Below, one piece after another: positions 44,132-52,008 of a DNA stretch of 64,000 nt. Both the position numbers and the translations under genes were made by a program. The notes beneath the pieces are model-generated. The model had not been told where the DNA came from. It ran no database searches and saw only the letters and a program-made list of their open reading frames with translations. The DNA is taken from NCBI RefSeq assembly GCF_009817885.1, contig NZ_CP041764.1, positions 930,001-994,000 of the forward strand, written 5' to 3'. The DNA comes from Serratia rhizosphaerae. Lineage in GTDB: Bacteria; Pseudomonadota; Gammaproteobacteria; Enterobacterales; Enterobacteriaceae. Numbering within the stretch: the stretch's first letter is position 1; every line of letters starts with the position of its first letter.

Positions 44132-47100
44132 ATGGCTAAGTTCTTTATAGATCGCCCCATTTTCGCCTGGGTAATCGCCATCATCGTGATGTTGGCAGGG
44201 GTGCTTGCGATAATGAAACTGCCTATTGCGCAGTATCCGACTATCGCACCGCCGGCGGTGACCATCTCCGCCACCTACCCTGGCGCGGATGCCACCACGG
44301 TGCAGGACACCGTTACGCAGATTATCGAACAGAATATGAACGGTATCGATAATCTGATGTACATGTCCTCCTCCAGTGACTCCTCCGGCAGCGTGCAAAT
44401 CACGCTGACGTTTGATTCCGGCACCGATCCTGACATCGCGCAGGTACAGGTTCAGAACAAACTGTCGCTGGCAACCCCGCTGTTGCCGCAGGAAGTACAG
44501 CAACAAGGTCTGAAAGTAGAGAAATCCAGCAGTAGCTTCCTGATGGTGGCCGGCTTCGTTTCCGACGATCCGAATATGACGCAGGATGACATTGCCGACT
44601 ACGTGGCCTCCAACATCAAAGACCCGATCAGCCGTTCTTCCGGCGTGGGTGAAGTGCAGCTGTTCGGCGCCCAGTACGCAATGCGCGTCTGGCTGGATCC
44701 GAACAAACTGAACAACTTCCAGCTGACGACCACCGATGTCACCAGCGCCATCACTGAGCAGAACAACCAGATCGCTGCCGGTCAGCTGGGCGGCATGCCG
44801 CCGGTAGAAGGCCAGCAGCTTAACGCCTCCATCATCGCGCAGACCCGTCTGAAAACACCGGAGGAGTTTGGCAAGATTCTGCTGAAGGTGAACAGCGACG
44901 GTTCACAGGTGCGCCTGCGGGACGTGGCGCGCATCGAACGTGGTGCTGAAAGCTACGCCGTGACCGCACGCTACAACGGCAAACCGGCCGCCGGCCTGGG
45001 TATCAAACTGGCAACCGGCGCCAATGCGCTGAACACCGCCGCGGCGGTCAAAGCCGAGCTGGGCAAACTGCAGCCGTTCTTCCCGCAGGGGATGAAAGTG
45101 GTCTATCCGTACGACACCACGCCGTTCGTTAAGATTTCCATTAACGAAGTGGTGAAAACGCTGTTTGAAGCGATCGTACTGGTGTTCCTGGTCATGTACC
45201 TGTTCCTGCAAAACTTCCGCGCTACGCTGATTCCAACCATCGCGGTGCCGGTCGTCTTGCTGGGTACGTTCGCCATCCTGGCGGCGTTCGGCTTCTCGAT
45301 AAACACCCTGACGATGTTCGGTATGGTGCTGGCGATAGGCCTGTTGGTGGATGACGCCATCGTGGTGGTGGAAAACGTCGAGCGAGTGATGTCCGAGGAG
45401 GGACTACCGCCGAAAGAAGCCACCAAGAAGTCGATGGGGCAGATTCAGGGCGCTCTGGTCGGTATCGCCATGGTGCTGTCTGCGGTATTTATTCCGATGG
45501 CCTTCTTCGGCGGTTCTACCGGCGCCATCTACCGTCAGTTCTCGATCACCATCGTTTCCGCAATGGCCCTGTCGGTGCTGGTGGCGATGATCCTGACGCC
45601 AGCGCTGTGCGCCACCATGCTCAAACCGATCCCGAAAGGCGATCACGGGGTGAAGACCGGCTTCTTCGGCTGGTTCAACCGCATGTTCGAAAAGAGCACG
45701 CACCACTACACCGACAGTGTCGCCAACATTCTGCGCAGCACCGGTCGTTATCTGCTGATCTACCTGCTGATCGTCGTGGGTATGGCGTTCCTGTTCCTGC
45801 GTCTGCCGTCTTCATTCCTGCCAGAGGAAGACCAGGGCATTCTGCTGACCATGGTGCAGCTGCCTGCCGGCGCGACGGAAGCACGTACGTCGAAAGTGCT
45901 GGAAGAAGTGACCGACCACTTCCTGACCAAAGAAAAAGATAACGTGGTGTCAGTGTTTACCGTTGCCGGCTTCGGCTTTAACGGTAACGGCCAGAACAAC
46001 GGCCTGTCGTTTGTCAGCCTGAAAGACTGGAACGAGCGTCCAGGCAGTGAGAACAAGGTCGAGGCAATTGCCGGCCGTGCGATGGCCGCCTTCTCCAAAA
46101 TCAAAGACGGGATGGTGATTCCATTCAACCTGCCGGCGATTATCGAGCTGGGCACCGCGACCGGTTTCGACTTCGAACTGATTGACCAGGGCGGTCTGGG
46201 CCACGAAAAACTGACCGAAGCGCGTAACCAGCTGCTGGGCATGGCCGCACAGCACTCGGATATGCTGGTCGGTATGCGTCCTAACGGCCTGGAAGATACG
46301 CCGCAGTTCAAACTGACCGTCGACCAGGAGAAAGCCAAGGCGCTGGGCGTCAGCCTGACCACCATCAACAGTACGCTGACCACCGCGCTGGGCGGCTCAT
46401 ACGTCAACGACTTCATCGACCGCGGTCGTGTGAAGAAAGTGTACGTACAGTCTGATGCGCCATACCGTATGCTGCCGGAAGATATCAATAAATGGTATGT
46501 CCGCGGCGAATCCGGCCAGATGGTGCCGTTCTCCGCCTTCTCCAGCGCCAAGTGGGAATACGGTTCACCACGTCTGGAGCGTTATAATGGCCTGCCGTCC
46601 ATGGAGATCCTCGGCCAGGCAGCGCCAGGCAAGAGTACCGGTGAAGCCATGAACCTGATGGAAGAGCTGGCGTCGAAACTGCCAAGCGGCGTGGGTTATG
46701 ACTGGACCGGCATGTCCTATCAGGAACGTCTGTCCGGTAACCAGGCGCCGTCACTGTACGCGATCTCGATTCTGGTGGTGTTCCTGTGTCTGGCAGCGCT
46801 GTATGAGAGCTGGTCGATTCCGTTCTCGGTCATGTTGGTTCTGCCACTCGGGGTTATCGGCGCGCTGCTGGCCGCCACGATGCGCGGCATGAACAACGAC
46901 GTTTACTTCCAGGTGGGCCTGCTGACAACCATTGGGCTATCGGCGAAGAACGCGATATTAATCGTCGAATTCGCCAAAGATCTGATGGAAAAAGAAGGTA
47001 AGGGTCTGATTGAGGCGACGCTGGATGCGGTACGTATGCGTCTGCGCCCAATCCTGATGACCTCACTGGCGTTTATCCTCGGGGTGCTGCCGCTGGTTAT

Positions 47101-47278
47101 CAGCTCCGGCGCCGGCTCCGGCGCTCAGAACGCGGTAGGTACCGGCGTAATGGGCGGGATGATTACCGCCACCGTACTGGCTATCTTCTTTGTTCCGGTC
47201 TTCTTCGTGGTGGTACGCCGCCGCTTCACCAAGAAGTCTGAAGATATCGAGCACAGCCATCCGGTTGAGCATCGTTAA
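44132..47278 (+). CDS. acrB: RND multidrug efflux transporter AcrB
   Basis: Inner-membrane proton/drug antiporter of 1048 residues, one fewer than E. coli AcrB. It has twelve membrane segments in two repeats and two large periplasmic loops (about 30-335 and 560-870). The proton-relay Asp407-Asp408 pair is in GLLVDDAIVVVENVERV. The second relay region includes Lys940 in TIGLSAKNAILIVEFAKD. It assembles as a trimer with AcrA and TolC. It is co-transcribed with acrA and ends at a strong terminator. Confidence 0.97.
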   Translation: MAKFFIDRPIFAWVIAIIVMLAGVLAIMKLPIAQYPTIAPPAVTISATYPGADATTVQDTVTQIIEQNMNGIDNLMYMSSSSDSSGSVQITLTFDSGTDPDIAQVQVQNKLSLATPLLPQEVQQQGLKVEKSSSSFLMVAGFVSDDPNMTQDDIADYVASNIKDPISRSSGVGEVQLFGAQYAMRVWLDPNKLNNFQLTTTDVTSAITEQNNQIAAGQLGGMPPVEGQQLNASIIAQTRLKTPEEFGKILLKVNSDGSQVRLRDVARIERGAESYAVTARYNGKPAAGLGIKLATGANALNTAAAVKAELGKLQPFFPQGMKVVYPYDTTPFVKISINEVVKTLFEAIVLVFLVMYLFLQNFRATLIPTIAVPVVLLGTFAILAAFGFSINTLTMFGMVLAIGLLVDDAIVVVENVERVMSEEGLPPKEATKKSMGQIQGALVGIAMVLSAVFIPMAFFGGSTGAIYRQFSITIVSAMALSVLVAMILTPALCATMLKPIPKGDHGVKTGFFGWFNRMFEKSTHHYTDSVANILRSTGRYLLIYLLIVVGMAFLFLRLPSSFLPEEDQGILLTMVQLPAGATEARTSKVLEEVTDHFLTKEKDNVVSVFTVAGFGFNGNGQNNGLSFVSLKDWNERPGSENKVEAIAGRAMAAFSKIKDGMVIPFNLPAIIELGTATGFDFELIDQGGLGHEKLTEARNQLLGMAAQHSDMLVGMRPNGLEDTPQFKLTVDQEKAKALGVSLTTINSTLTTALGGSYVNDFIDRGRVKKVYVQSDAPYRMLPEDINKWYVRGESGQMVPFSAFSSAKWEYGSPRLERYNGLPSMEILGQAAPGKSTGEAMNLMEELASKLPSGVGYDWTGMSYQERLSGNQAPSLYAISILVVFLCLAALYESWSIPFSVMLVLPLGVIGALLAATMRGMNNDVYFQVGLLTTIGLSAKNAILIVEFAKDLMEKEGKGLIEATLDAVRMRLRPILMTSLAFILGVLPLVISSGAGSGAQNAVGTGVMGGMITATVLAIFFVPVFFVVVRRRFTKKSEDIEHSHPVEHR

Positions 47279-47296
47279 TCGCACTCAGTTAACACC

Positions 47297-47321
47297 AAGG
47301 CCGCGCAAGCGGCCTTTTTTT
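47297..47321 (+). terminator. Rho-independent terminator of acrAB
   Basis: An 8-bp stem AAGGCCGC / GCGGCCTT (47297-47304, 47309-47316) with a GCAA loop is followed by a run of T. Confidence 0.92.
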
Positions 47322-47393
47322 CGCCTGACGTTTCCTTCCCTTTTCCTTCACCTACTTTGCACTTGATCGTAATCGGCAAGCGGCGCATAATAT

Positions 47394-47408
47394 TGTTATG
47401 ATATAACA
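47394..47408. promoter_or_regulatory. Zur box upstream of rpmE2-rpmJ2
   Basis: The near-palindrome TGTTATGATATAACA lies 18 bases before the rpmE2 start and matches the enterobacterial Zur consensus (TGTTATANTATAACA) at all but one position. It implies induction on zinc starvation. Confidence 0.85.
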
Positions 47409-47426
47409 TATCAAATGGAGTCTATC

Positions 47427-47681
47427 ATGAAACCCGACATTCATCCGCAATACCGCCCGGTGGTCTTCCACGATCTGAGCGCCAACAGCTACTTCAAAAT
47501 AGGGTCGACCATCAAAACCGATCGCACCGTGGAGTTCGAGGGTGAAACGCTGCCCTACGTCACCATTGACGTCTCTTCTGCCTCTCACCCGTATTACACC
47601 GGCAAGCAGAAAGAGTTCTCAAAAGAAGGCAGCACCGCCCGTTTCCAACAGCGCTTCGGCCGTTTTATCGGCAGTAAATAA
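47427..47681 (+). CDS. rpmE2: Type B 50S ribosomal protein L31, zinc-independent
   Basis: An 84-residue paralogue of L31 without a single cysteine, i.e. the zinc-free form that replaces zinc-containing L31 when zinc is scarce. It opens MKPDIHPQYRPVVFHD and ends FGRFIGSK. GGAG lies nine bases before the chosen ATG; the frame opens four codons earlier. It is followed nine bases later by rpmJ2. The Zur box immediately upstream shows the expected regulation. Confidence 0.96.
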   Translation: MKPDIHPQYRPVVFHDLSANSYFKIGSTIKTDRTVEFEGETLPYVTIDVSSASHPYYTGKQKEFSKEGSTARFQQRFGRFIGSK

Positions 47682-47690
47682 GGGATCAAC

Positions 47691-47831
47691 ATGCAGGTTT
47701 TAAGTTCGTTGCGTTCGGCGAAGAATCGCCACCCGGATTGCAAAGTTGTGCGCCGCCGTGGCCGCATCTATGTGATCTGTAAGTCCAATCCGCGTTTTAA
47801 AGCGGTACAGGGACGTAAGAAAAAACGTTAA
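47691..47831 (+). CDS. rpmJ2: Type B 50S ribosomal protein L36
   Basis: A 46-residue basic protein, MQVLSSLRSAKNRHPDCKVV through a C-terminal GRKKKR. It has only two cysteines and lacks the intact four-ligand zinc ribbon of type A L36, so it is the zinc-sparing paralogue. It is nine bases after rpmE2 in a two-gene, Zur-controlled operon closed by a terminator. Confidence 0.95.
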   Translation: MQVLSSLRSAKNRHPDCKVVRRRGRIYVICKSNPRFKAVQGRKKKR

Positions 47832-47853
47832 CTGAAGTGCCTCGTCTGTCGTC

Positions 47854-47885
47854 AAAGCCCCGCTGCCGTTTGCGGGGCTTTTTTA
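47854..47885. terminator. Terminator between rpmJ2 and the metal transporter operon
   Basis: A 10-bp stem AAAGCCCCGC / GCGGGGCTTT (47854-47863, 47872-47881) with an 8-base loop is followed by further T. It lies between convergent units and has A/T tracts on both sides. Confidence 0.88.
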
Positions 47886-47928
47886 TGCCGGCAGGCTCCG
47901 GCCTCGTTTCGCACCGGGCGCGGAAAGG

Positions 47929-48804
47929 TTATTTCATACCGGCAACCATCACACTGACATTGTGTTTAAACGCTTTCACATAGGAAGACGCCGGCCCCCG
48001 CGCATCGGATAACGCCTCAGGATACAGCTCGCCGCCGGCCTTGGCGCCGGTGGCCGCCGCAATTTGCTTCACCAGTCGGGGATCGGCCTGATTCTCAATG
48101 AAGTAGCTGTGTACGCCCTCATGTTTGATTTGTTCGATTAAGCCGGCAACCTTGCTGGCACTGGCTTCCGATTCGGTTGAAAAACCCACTGGTGCAAGGA
48201 AGGTCACGCCATATTCCTGGCCAAAATAGCCAAAGGCATCATGGCTGGTCAGTACCTTACGCCGCTGAGGCGCAACTGTCGCAAACTCACTCTTGGCCCA
48301 GTTGTCCAACTGTTGCAGTTGCTGTACGTAGGCTTTGCCACGCTGACGAAAATAGTCGGCGTCCTGCGGGTCGGCAACCACCAGCGCATTCATCACATTG
48401 GTGGCGTACCGTATGCCATTCTTCATGCTGTTCCAGGCGTGCGGGTCGGTAACCTGCTTCCCCTCTTCCTCCATGTGGCGCGTATCGATCCCCTCTGAGG
48501 CGATAACCATCGGCCCCTGGTAGCCCGATGCGCTAACCAGCCGGTCCAGCCAACCTTCCAGCCCCAGCCCGCTGACAAACACCACGTCGGCCTGCTTCAG
48601 AGCCTTGCTGTCCCGTGGCGACGGCTGAAACGCGTGCGGGTCGCCATTCGGCCCGACCAACGACACCACGTTAACGTGCTCGCCGCCTACCTGTTTTACG
48701 ATATCCGCCAGAACGGAAAAACTGGCGACGGCCTCTACGGTTTTCGCCATTGCCACCGGACTGGCCAATAACGATGCCACCAAAACGATTGATAAAGGTT
48801 TCAT
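47929..48804 (-). CDS. Metal ABC transporter periplasmic binding protein (zinc-type, cluster A-I)
   Basis: The product has 291 residues. The signal peptide (1-20, ending AMA) precedes a ZnuA/MntA-like fold with the metal-ligand motifs DPH at 55-57, TDPHAWNSMKNG near 119 and SHDAFGYFGQEYG near 190, plus an acidic ligand near the C-terminus. It lacks the long His-rich loop of canonical ZnuA. It is last in an operon with permease, ATPase and a 48-aa peptide (15-base gap to the permease). The Zur box at the operon head argues for zinc rather than manganese; specificity is inference. Confidence 0.88.
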   Translation of the reverse strand: MKPLSIVLVASLLASPVAMAKTVEAVASFSVLADIVKQVGGEHVNVVSLVGPNGDPHAFQPSPRDSKALKQADVVFVSGLGLEGWLDRLVSASGYQGPMVIASEGIDTRHMEEEGKQVTDPHAWNSMKNGIRYATNVMNALVVADPQDADYFRQRGKAYVQQLQQLDNWAKSEFATVAPQRRKVLTSHDAFGYFGQEYGVTFLAPVGFSTESEASASKVAGLIEQIKHEGVHSYFIENQADPRLVKQIAAATGAKAGGELYPEALSDARGPASSYVKAFKHNVSVMVAGMK

Positions 48805-48819
48805 ATTTTCTCCTTGCCA

Positions 48820-49686
48820 TTACGCCAAACGACGTCGCACTACGGGAAATATCCCGCCGTGCGCGCCAAACAATACTGAAATGAAAAAGACAACACTGGC
48901 GCTCAACACAATCGACGGCCCGGCCGGCAGCGACGCATAATAGGAGCCGATCAGCCCGACCAGACAGGCAAACATCGCCAGTCCCATAGAAACCAGCAGC
49001 GTTTGTGGCAAGTCACGTGCCCAAAAACGCGCACTGGCGGCAGGCAGCATCATCACCCCCACCGACATCAATGTGCCGAGGATCTGAAAGCCCGCCACCA
49101 GATTAAGTACCACCAACGCCAAAAATACGCCGTGGATCAGCGCCTGCCGGCGCGGCGTGCTGACGCGCAGAAAGGTTACGTCAAAGGCCTCAATCACCAG
49201 CGCGCGGTACAGCGCCGCCAACATCAGCAGCGACAGCGTGGCGATCGCCCCCACCATGACCATTGCCTGAGCGTCGATTGCCAAAATCGAGCCGAACAGC
49301 ACGTGTAACAGATCCACGCTGGAGCCACGCAGCGAAACCAGGGTGACGCCCAACGCCAGCGAACCTAGATAAAACCCGGCAAAGCTGGCATCTTCCTTTA
49401 ATGGCGTACGTCGGCTAACCACGCCGGACAGCATCGCCACCGCCAGCCCGGCGACAAACCCGCCGGCCCCCATCGCCACCAGCGACATACCGGAGATCAG
49501 ATAGCCGATGGCCGCCCCCGGCAGCACCGCATGCGACAACGCATCACCCACCAGGCTCATACGCCGCAGCAGCAGTAATACCCCCAACGGCGCGCTGCTC
49601 AGTGACAACGCCAGGCAGGCGACCAACGCACGGCGCATAAAACCAAACGAAGTAAAGGGATCCGTCAGCAGGTGAAGCAGCATCAT
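48820..49686 (-). CDS. Metal ABC transporter permease (ZnuB-like)
   Basis: An inner-membrane permease of 288 residues with about eight or nine membrane segments. The ABC-3 family pattern MSLVGDALSHAVLPGAAIGYL is near 45-65, with the Gly-rich SVGVMMLPAASARFWARDLP near 210. The ATG at 49686 overlaps the ATPase stop by four bases (ATGA), so translation is coupled. It forms the membrane part of a high-affinity Zn-type importer with the neighbouring genes. Confidence 0.9.
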   Translation of the reverse strand: MMLLHLLTDPFTSFGFMRRALVACLALSLSSAPLGVLLLLRRMSLVGDALSHAVLPGAAIGYLISGMSLVAMGAGGFVAGLAVAMLSGVVSRRTPLKEDASFAGFYLGSLALGVTLVSLRGSSVDLLHVLFGSILAIDAQAMVMVGAIATLSLLMLAALYRALVIEAFDVTFLRVSTPRRQALIHGVFLALVVLNLVAGFQILGTLMSVGVMMLPAASARFWARDLPQTLLVSMGLAMFACLVGLIGSYYASLPAGPSIVLSASVVFFISVLFGAHGGIFPVVRRRLA

Positions 49687-50387
49687 GGCGCGACCGCCTG
49701 CCGATATGTCGCCGTATTGCCCGCATAGCCTTGCGTCAGCACCTCGTCTGCGGCTCCCCATCGGCAGTGCTGCGTGCTCAGCAGCAACGCCTGTGGAAAA
49801 TGGTCGGCCACCATCGCCATATCATGCAGTACGGCGATCAGCGTTTTCCCCTGCCGGTGTAATTGTTCAATCACCCGCAGCAGTAGCCCGGTCGTCGCAG
49901 TATCAATGCCGGTAAAAGGCTCATCGAGCAGAATCAGCGGCGTTTGCTGTACCAGCAGGCGGGCGAACAGCGCCCGCTGCAGCTGTCCGCCCGATAACGC
50001 GTTAAGCGGCCTGTGCGCCAACGGCGACATGCCGACCGTTTCCAACGCCTCAGTAATACATTGTCGCTGCGACCGCGTAACTGCACCGAAGATGCCGCTT
50101 CGTCGCCAGCAGCCCATCGCCACCAGATCGCCCACCGTAATGGGAAACAGGCGGTCGAGCTCAAGCTGCTGCGGCAAATAGGCAACCGCCGGCGGCGGAT
50201 AGGTGCTGAATTGCAGCGAGCCGCCCTGCAGCGGCAGAAGTCCGGCGATGGTTTTCAGCAGCGTGGATTTGCCGGCACCGTTAACGCCAATCACCGCCGT
50301 CAGTGAGCCTGTAGCAAAATGTCCGCTTAACGGAGGGAACAGCGACGCGCCCCCATAGCCGACGGTGAGCTGATGCAGCGCGATCAT
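49683..50387 (-). CDS. Metal ABC transporter ATPase (ZnuC-like)
   Basis: The cytosolic ATPase, 234 residues. Walker A GVNGAGKST is near 34, QQLELDRLFPITVGDLVAMG includes the Q-loop, the signature LSGGQLQRALFARL near 131, Walker B LILLDEPFTGID near 152 and the switch His in AVLHDMAMV near 185. The start at 50387 overlaps by four bases the stop codon of the 48-codon leading frame, giving a chain of coupled genes. The frame is open further upstream but lies inside that leading gene in another register. Confidence 0.92.
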   Translation of the reverse strand: MIALHQLTVGYGGASLFPPLSGHFATGSLTAVIGVNGAGKSTLLKTIAGLLPLQGGSLQFSTYPPPAVAYLPQQLELDRLFPITVGDLVAMGCWRRSGIFGAVTRSQRQCITEALETVGMSPLAHRPLNALSGGQLQRALFARLLVQQTPLILLDEPFTGIDTATTGLLLRVIEQLHRQGKTLIAVLHDMAMVADHFPQALLLSTQHCRWGAADEVLTQGYAGNTATYRQAVAP

Positions 50388-50530
50388 GGCAGTGATACCG
50401 CCCAGGCGATGGCCAGCCACAAGAGCGCCAGCAGCAAGACTACCGCCAGGCAACGACGAGCGGCCGAGACGGTGAACACGCTGACATTCACCTCCGGTTT
50501 CAGATTACGTTCAGGAGAGCGCGGGGACAT
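50384..50530 (-). CDS. Small single-pass membrane protein heading the Zur-regulated transporter operon, 48 aa
   Basis: A 48-codon frame with a strong binding site (GAGGT eight bases before the ATG). The N-terminal 25 residues are polar (MSPRSPERNLKPEVNV onwards). Residues about 27-45 form one hydrophobic helix with Cys27 at its start (CLAVVLLLALLWLAIAW), ending SLP. The stop overlaps the ATPase start (ATGA), as do the next two genes, so it is a true first cistron. The Zur box lies only 20 bases upstream of its start. I know no named family. It could be a small regulatory subunit of the transporter or a coupling leader. Confidence 0.75.
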   Translation of the reverse strand: MSPRSPERNLKPEVNVSVFTVSAARRCLAVVLLLALLWLAIAWAVSLP

Positions 50531-50550
50531 AATGTGTTACCTCATGCGAT

Positions 50551-50565
50551 TGTTATAATATAACA
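50551..50565. promoter_or_regulatory. Zur box upstream of the metal transporter operon
   Basis: TGTTATAATATAACA is a perfect 15-bp match to the Zur consensus, continued by TCACAC much as in znu promoters. It lies 20 bases before the first cistron (start at 50530). The divergent gene at 50699 is too far away to be obviously covered. Confidence 0.9.
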
Positions 50566-50698
50566 TCACACACATCAGGATAACTCAAGTCATCCTGATC
50601 CGGCCCCGCACCGTGGATAAAGAGCACACAAAGAGTGCCAACGCCGTATTAGAAATGGCGTAAAATAGAAAAAGATCGGAGTAAAACGGTAAAATTTT

Positions 50699-51052
50699 AT
50701 GCATATCACCCTGGCGTGTCCCTTGGAAACGGCGTCGGCCTCGACAGACCAATTAAAAAGCGTCATTAATGAGAAACGTACAGACCTGGCTCCCTTACTC
50801 ACCAGCGAGCTGCGCTATTATTCTGAAAATGCACGTTATGTGGACGGTTCATTAGAAATACTTGATATTCAAAATTTGTCTGGTCCAGACTATTCAATGA
50901 GTTATCGTTATCAGTGGCACATTTTTAATGCGTGTCTGGATATCAATACACAAGAAACCGTCAATGGCAGTGTGAGATTCACCCAATTTCCACAGGGATT
51001 AATTTTTGATATAATCGATAACACGCCTCCGTCACCTGCCGATGAATTGTAA
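50699..51052 (+). CDS. Hypothetical protein, 117 aa
   Basis: An ATG frame of 117 codons with AT-rich codon use unlike the GC-rich backbone. No signal peptide or membrane helix is evident; the second half alternates aromatic and polar residues (SYRYQWHIFNACLDI), suggesting a small beta-rich fold. A possible -10 (TAAAAT near 50656) precedes it and a GGAG lies about 20 bases upstream, too far for a good binding site. It lies divergent from the Zur-controlled operon and upstream of tomB-hha. I do not recognise it. Confidence 0.6.
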   Translation: MHITLACPLETASASTDQLKSVINEKRTDLAPLLTSELRYYSENARYVDGSLEILDIQNLSGPDYSMSYRYQWHIFNACLDINTQETVNGSVRFTQFPQGLIFDIIDNTPPSPADEL

Positions 51053-51302
51053 GTTTACGTAATAATGACAGGCCGAACGCGGCGAAATGTTTTATATTAA
51101 AAATATCCGGAATAATTGCCACAGCCACGAGGAAATCATCCCGTCGCGGGGTTAAGCCGGAGTTTCATGTCAGGCAACGGCGTTACGCTTTCAAGTATAA
51201 ATGGGTTATACGGAAAGTTTATAAACTGTATCCGTTAATGACATCAATCCATCTACTCACCCAGTGCGGTCACCAGAAATTAAGATTTGCGGAGGAGATG
51301 AT

Positions 51303-51671
51303 ATGGATGAGTACTCGCCGAAACGGCATGATATTGCTCAACTCAAATTCTTGTGTGAGAATCTGTACGATGAAGGCATTGCGACGTTGGGCGACAGCCA
51401 CCACGGCTGGGTCAACGATCCGACATCGGCCGTCAATCTGCAGCTGAATGAGCTGATCGAACATATTGCTTCGTTTGTGATGAGTTATAAAATAAAATAC
51501 ATGGACGAAAGTGACTTTTCAGAATTAGTCGAAGAGTATCTCGACGATACCTACACGTTATTTAGTAACTACGGTATTAACGATTCCGATCTGCGCCGTT
51601 GGCAAAAAACCAAACTGCGATTATTCAGAATGTTCTCAGGAGAGGTTTGCTGTACGAAAATGAAAACTTAG
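51303..51671 (+). CDS. tomB: Hha toxicity modulator TomB
   Basis: A cytosolic partner that counteracts Hha toxicity, 122 residues. It begins MDEYSPKRHDIAQLKFLCEN, contains GWVNDPTSAVNLQLNELIEHIASF and ends in a variable tail with two adjacent Cys (SGEVCCTKMKT). The start at 51303 has GGAGGAG upstream; the frame is open 13 codons earlier. It is followed by hha after 59 bases; the pair behaves as a toxin-antitoxin-like module in E. coli. The 250-base AT-rich gap before it should contain its promoter; no other gene is seen. Confidence 0.94.
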   Translation: MDEYSPKRHDIAQLKFLCENLYDEGIATLGDSHHGWVNDPTSAVNLQLNELIEHIASFVMSYKIKYMDESDFSELVEEYLDDTYTLFSNYGINDSDLRRWQKTKLRLFRMFSGEVCCTKMKT

Positions 51672-51730
51672 GGGATAATTACCCCAAACTATTTAACACT
51701 TTAAATAAGATTAGTGACCATAAGGCTATC

Positions 51731-51934
51731 ATGACAAAAACCGACTACCTGATGCGTTTACGTAAATGCACCACTATCGATACGCTTGAAAGAGTGATTG
51801 AAAAAAACAAATATGCGCTTTCTGATGATGAGCTCGAACTGTTTTACTCGGCAGCCGACCACCGTCTGGCGGAACTCACCATGAATAAACTGTACGACAA
51901 AATTCCAACATCTGTTTGGAAATATGTAAGATAA
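51731..51934 (+). CDS. hha: Haemolysin expression modulator Hha
   Basis: A small nucleoid-associated regulator of 67 residues that binds H-NS/StpA and helps silence AT-rich horizontally acquired DNA. It is nearly identical to E. coli Hha from MTKTDYLMRLRKC to DKIPTSVWKYVR, but starts five residues later. It lies downstream of tomB as in E. coli. Confidence 0.96.
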   Translation: MTKTDYLMRLRKCTTIDTLERVIEKNKYALSDDELELFYSAADHRLAELTMNKLYDKIPTSVWKYVR

Positions 51935-51951
51935 TCAGTCGTTCAACTGCG

Positions 51952-51978
51952 TTGAGCCGATGCCGCTATCGGCTTCAA
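51952..51978. terminator. Hairpin between convergent hha and the LysR gene
   Basis: A stem TTGA-GCCGAT / ATCGGC-T-TCAA with one bulged base (51952-51961, 51968-51978) and a 6-base loop lies 17 bases after the hha stop. Confidence 0.5.
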
Positions 51979-52008
51979 TGATAAATCCCCTTTGGCTATT
52001 TTCTTATT

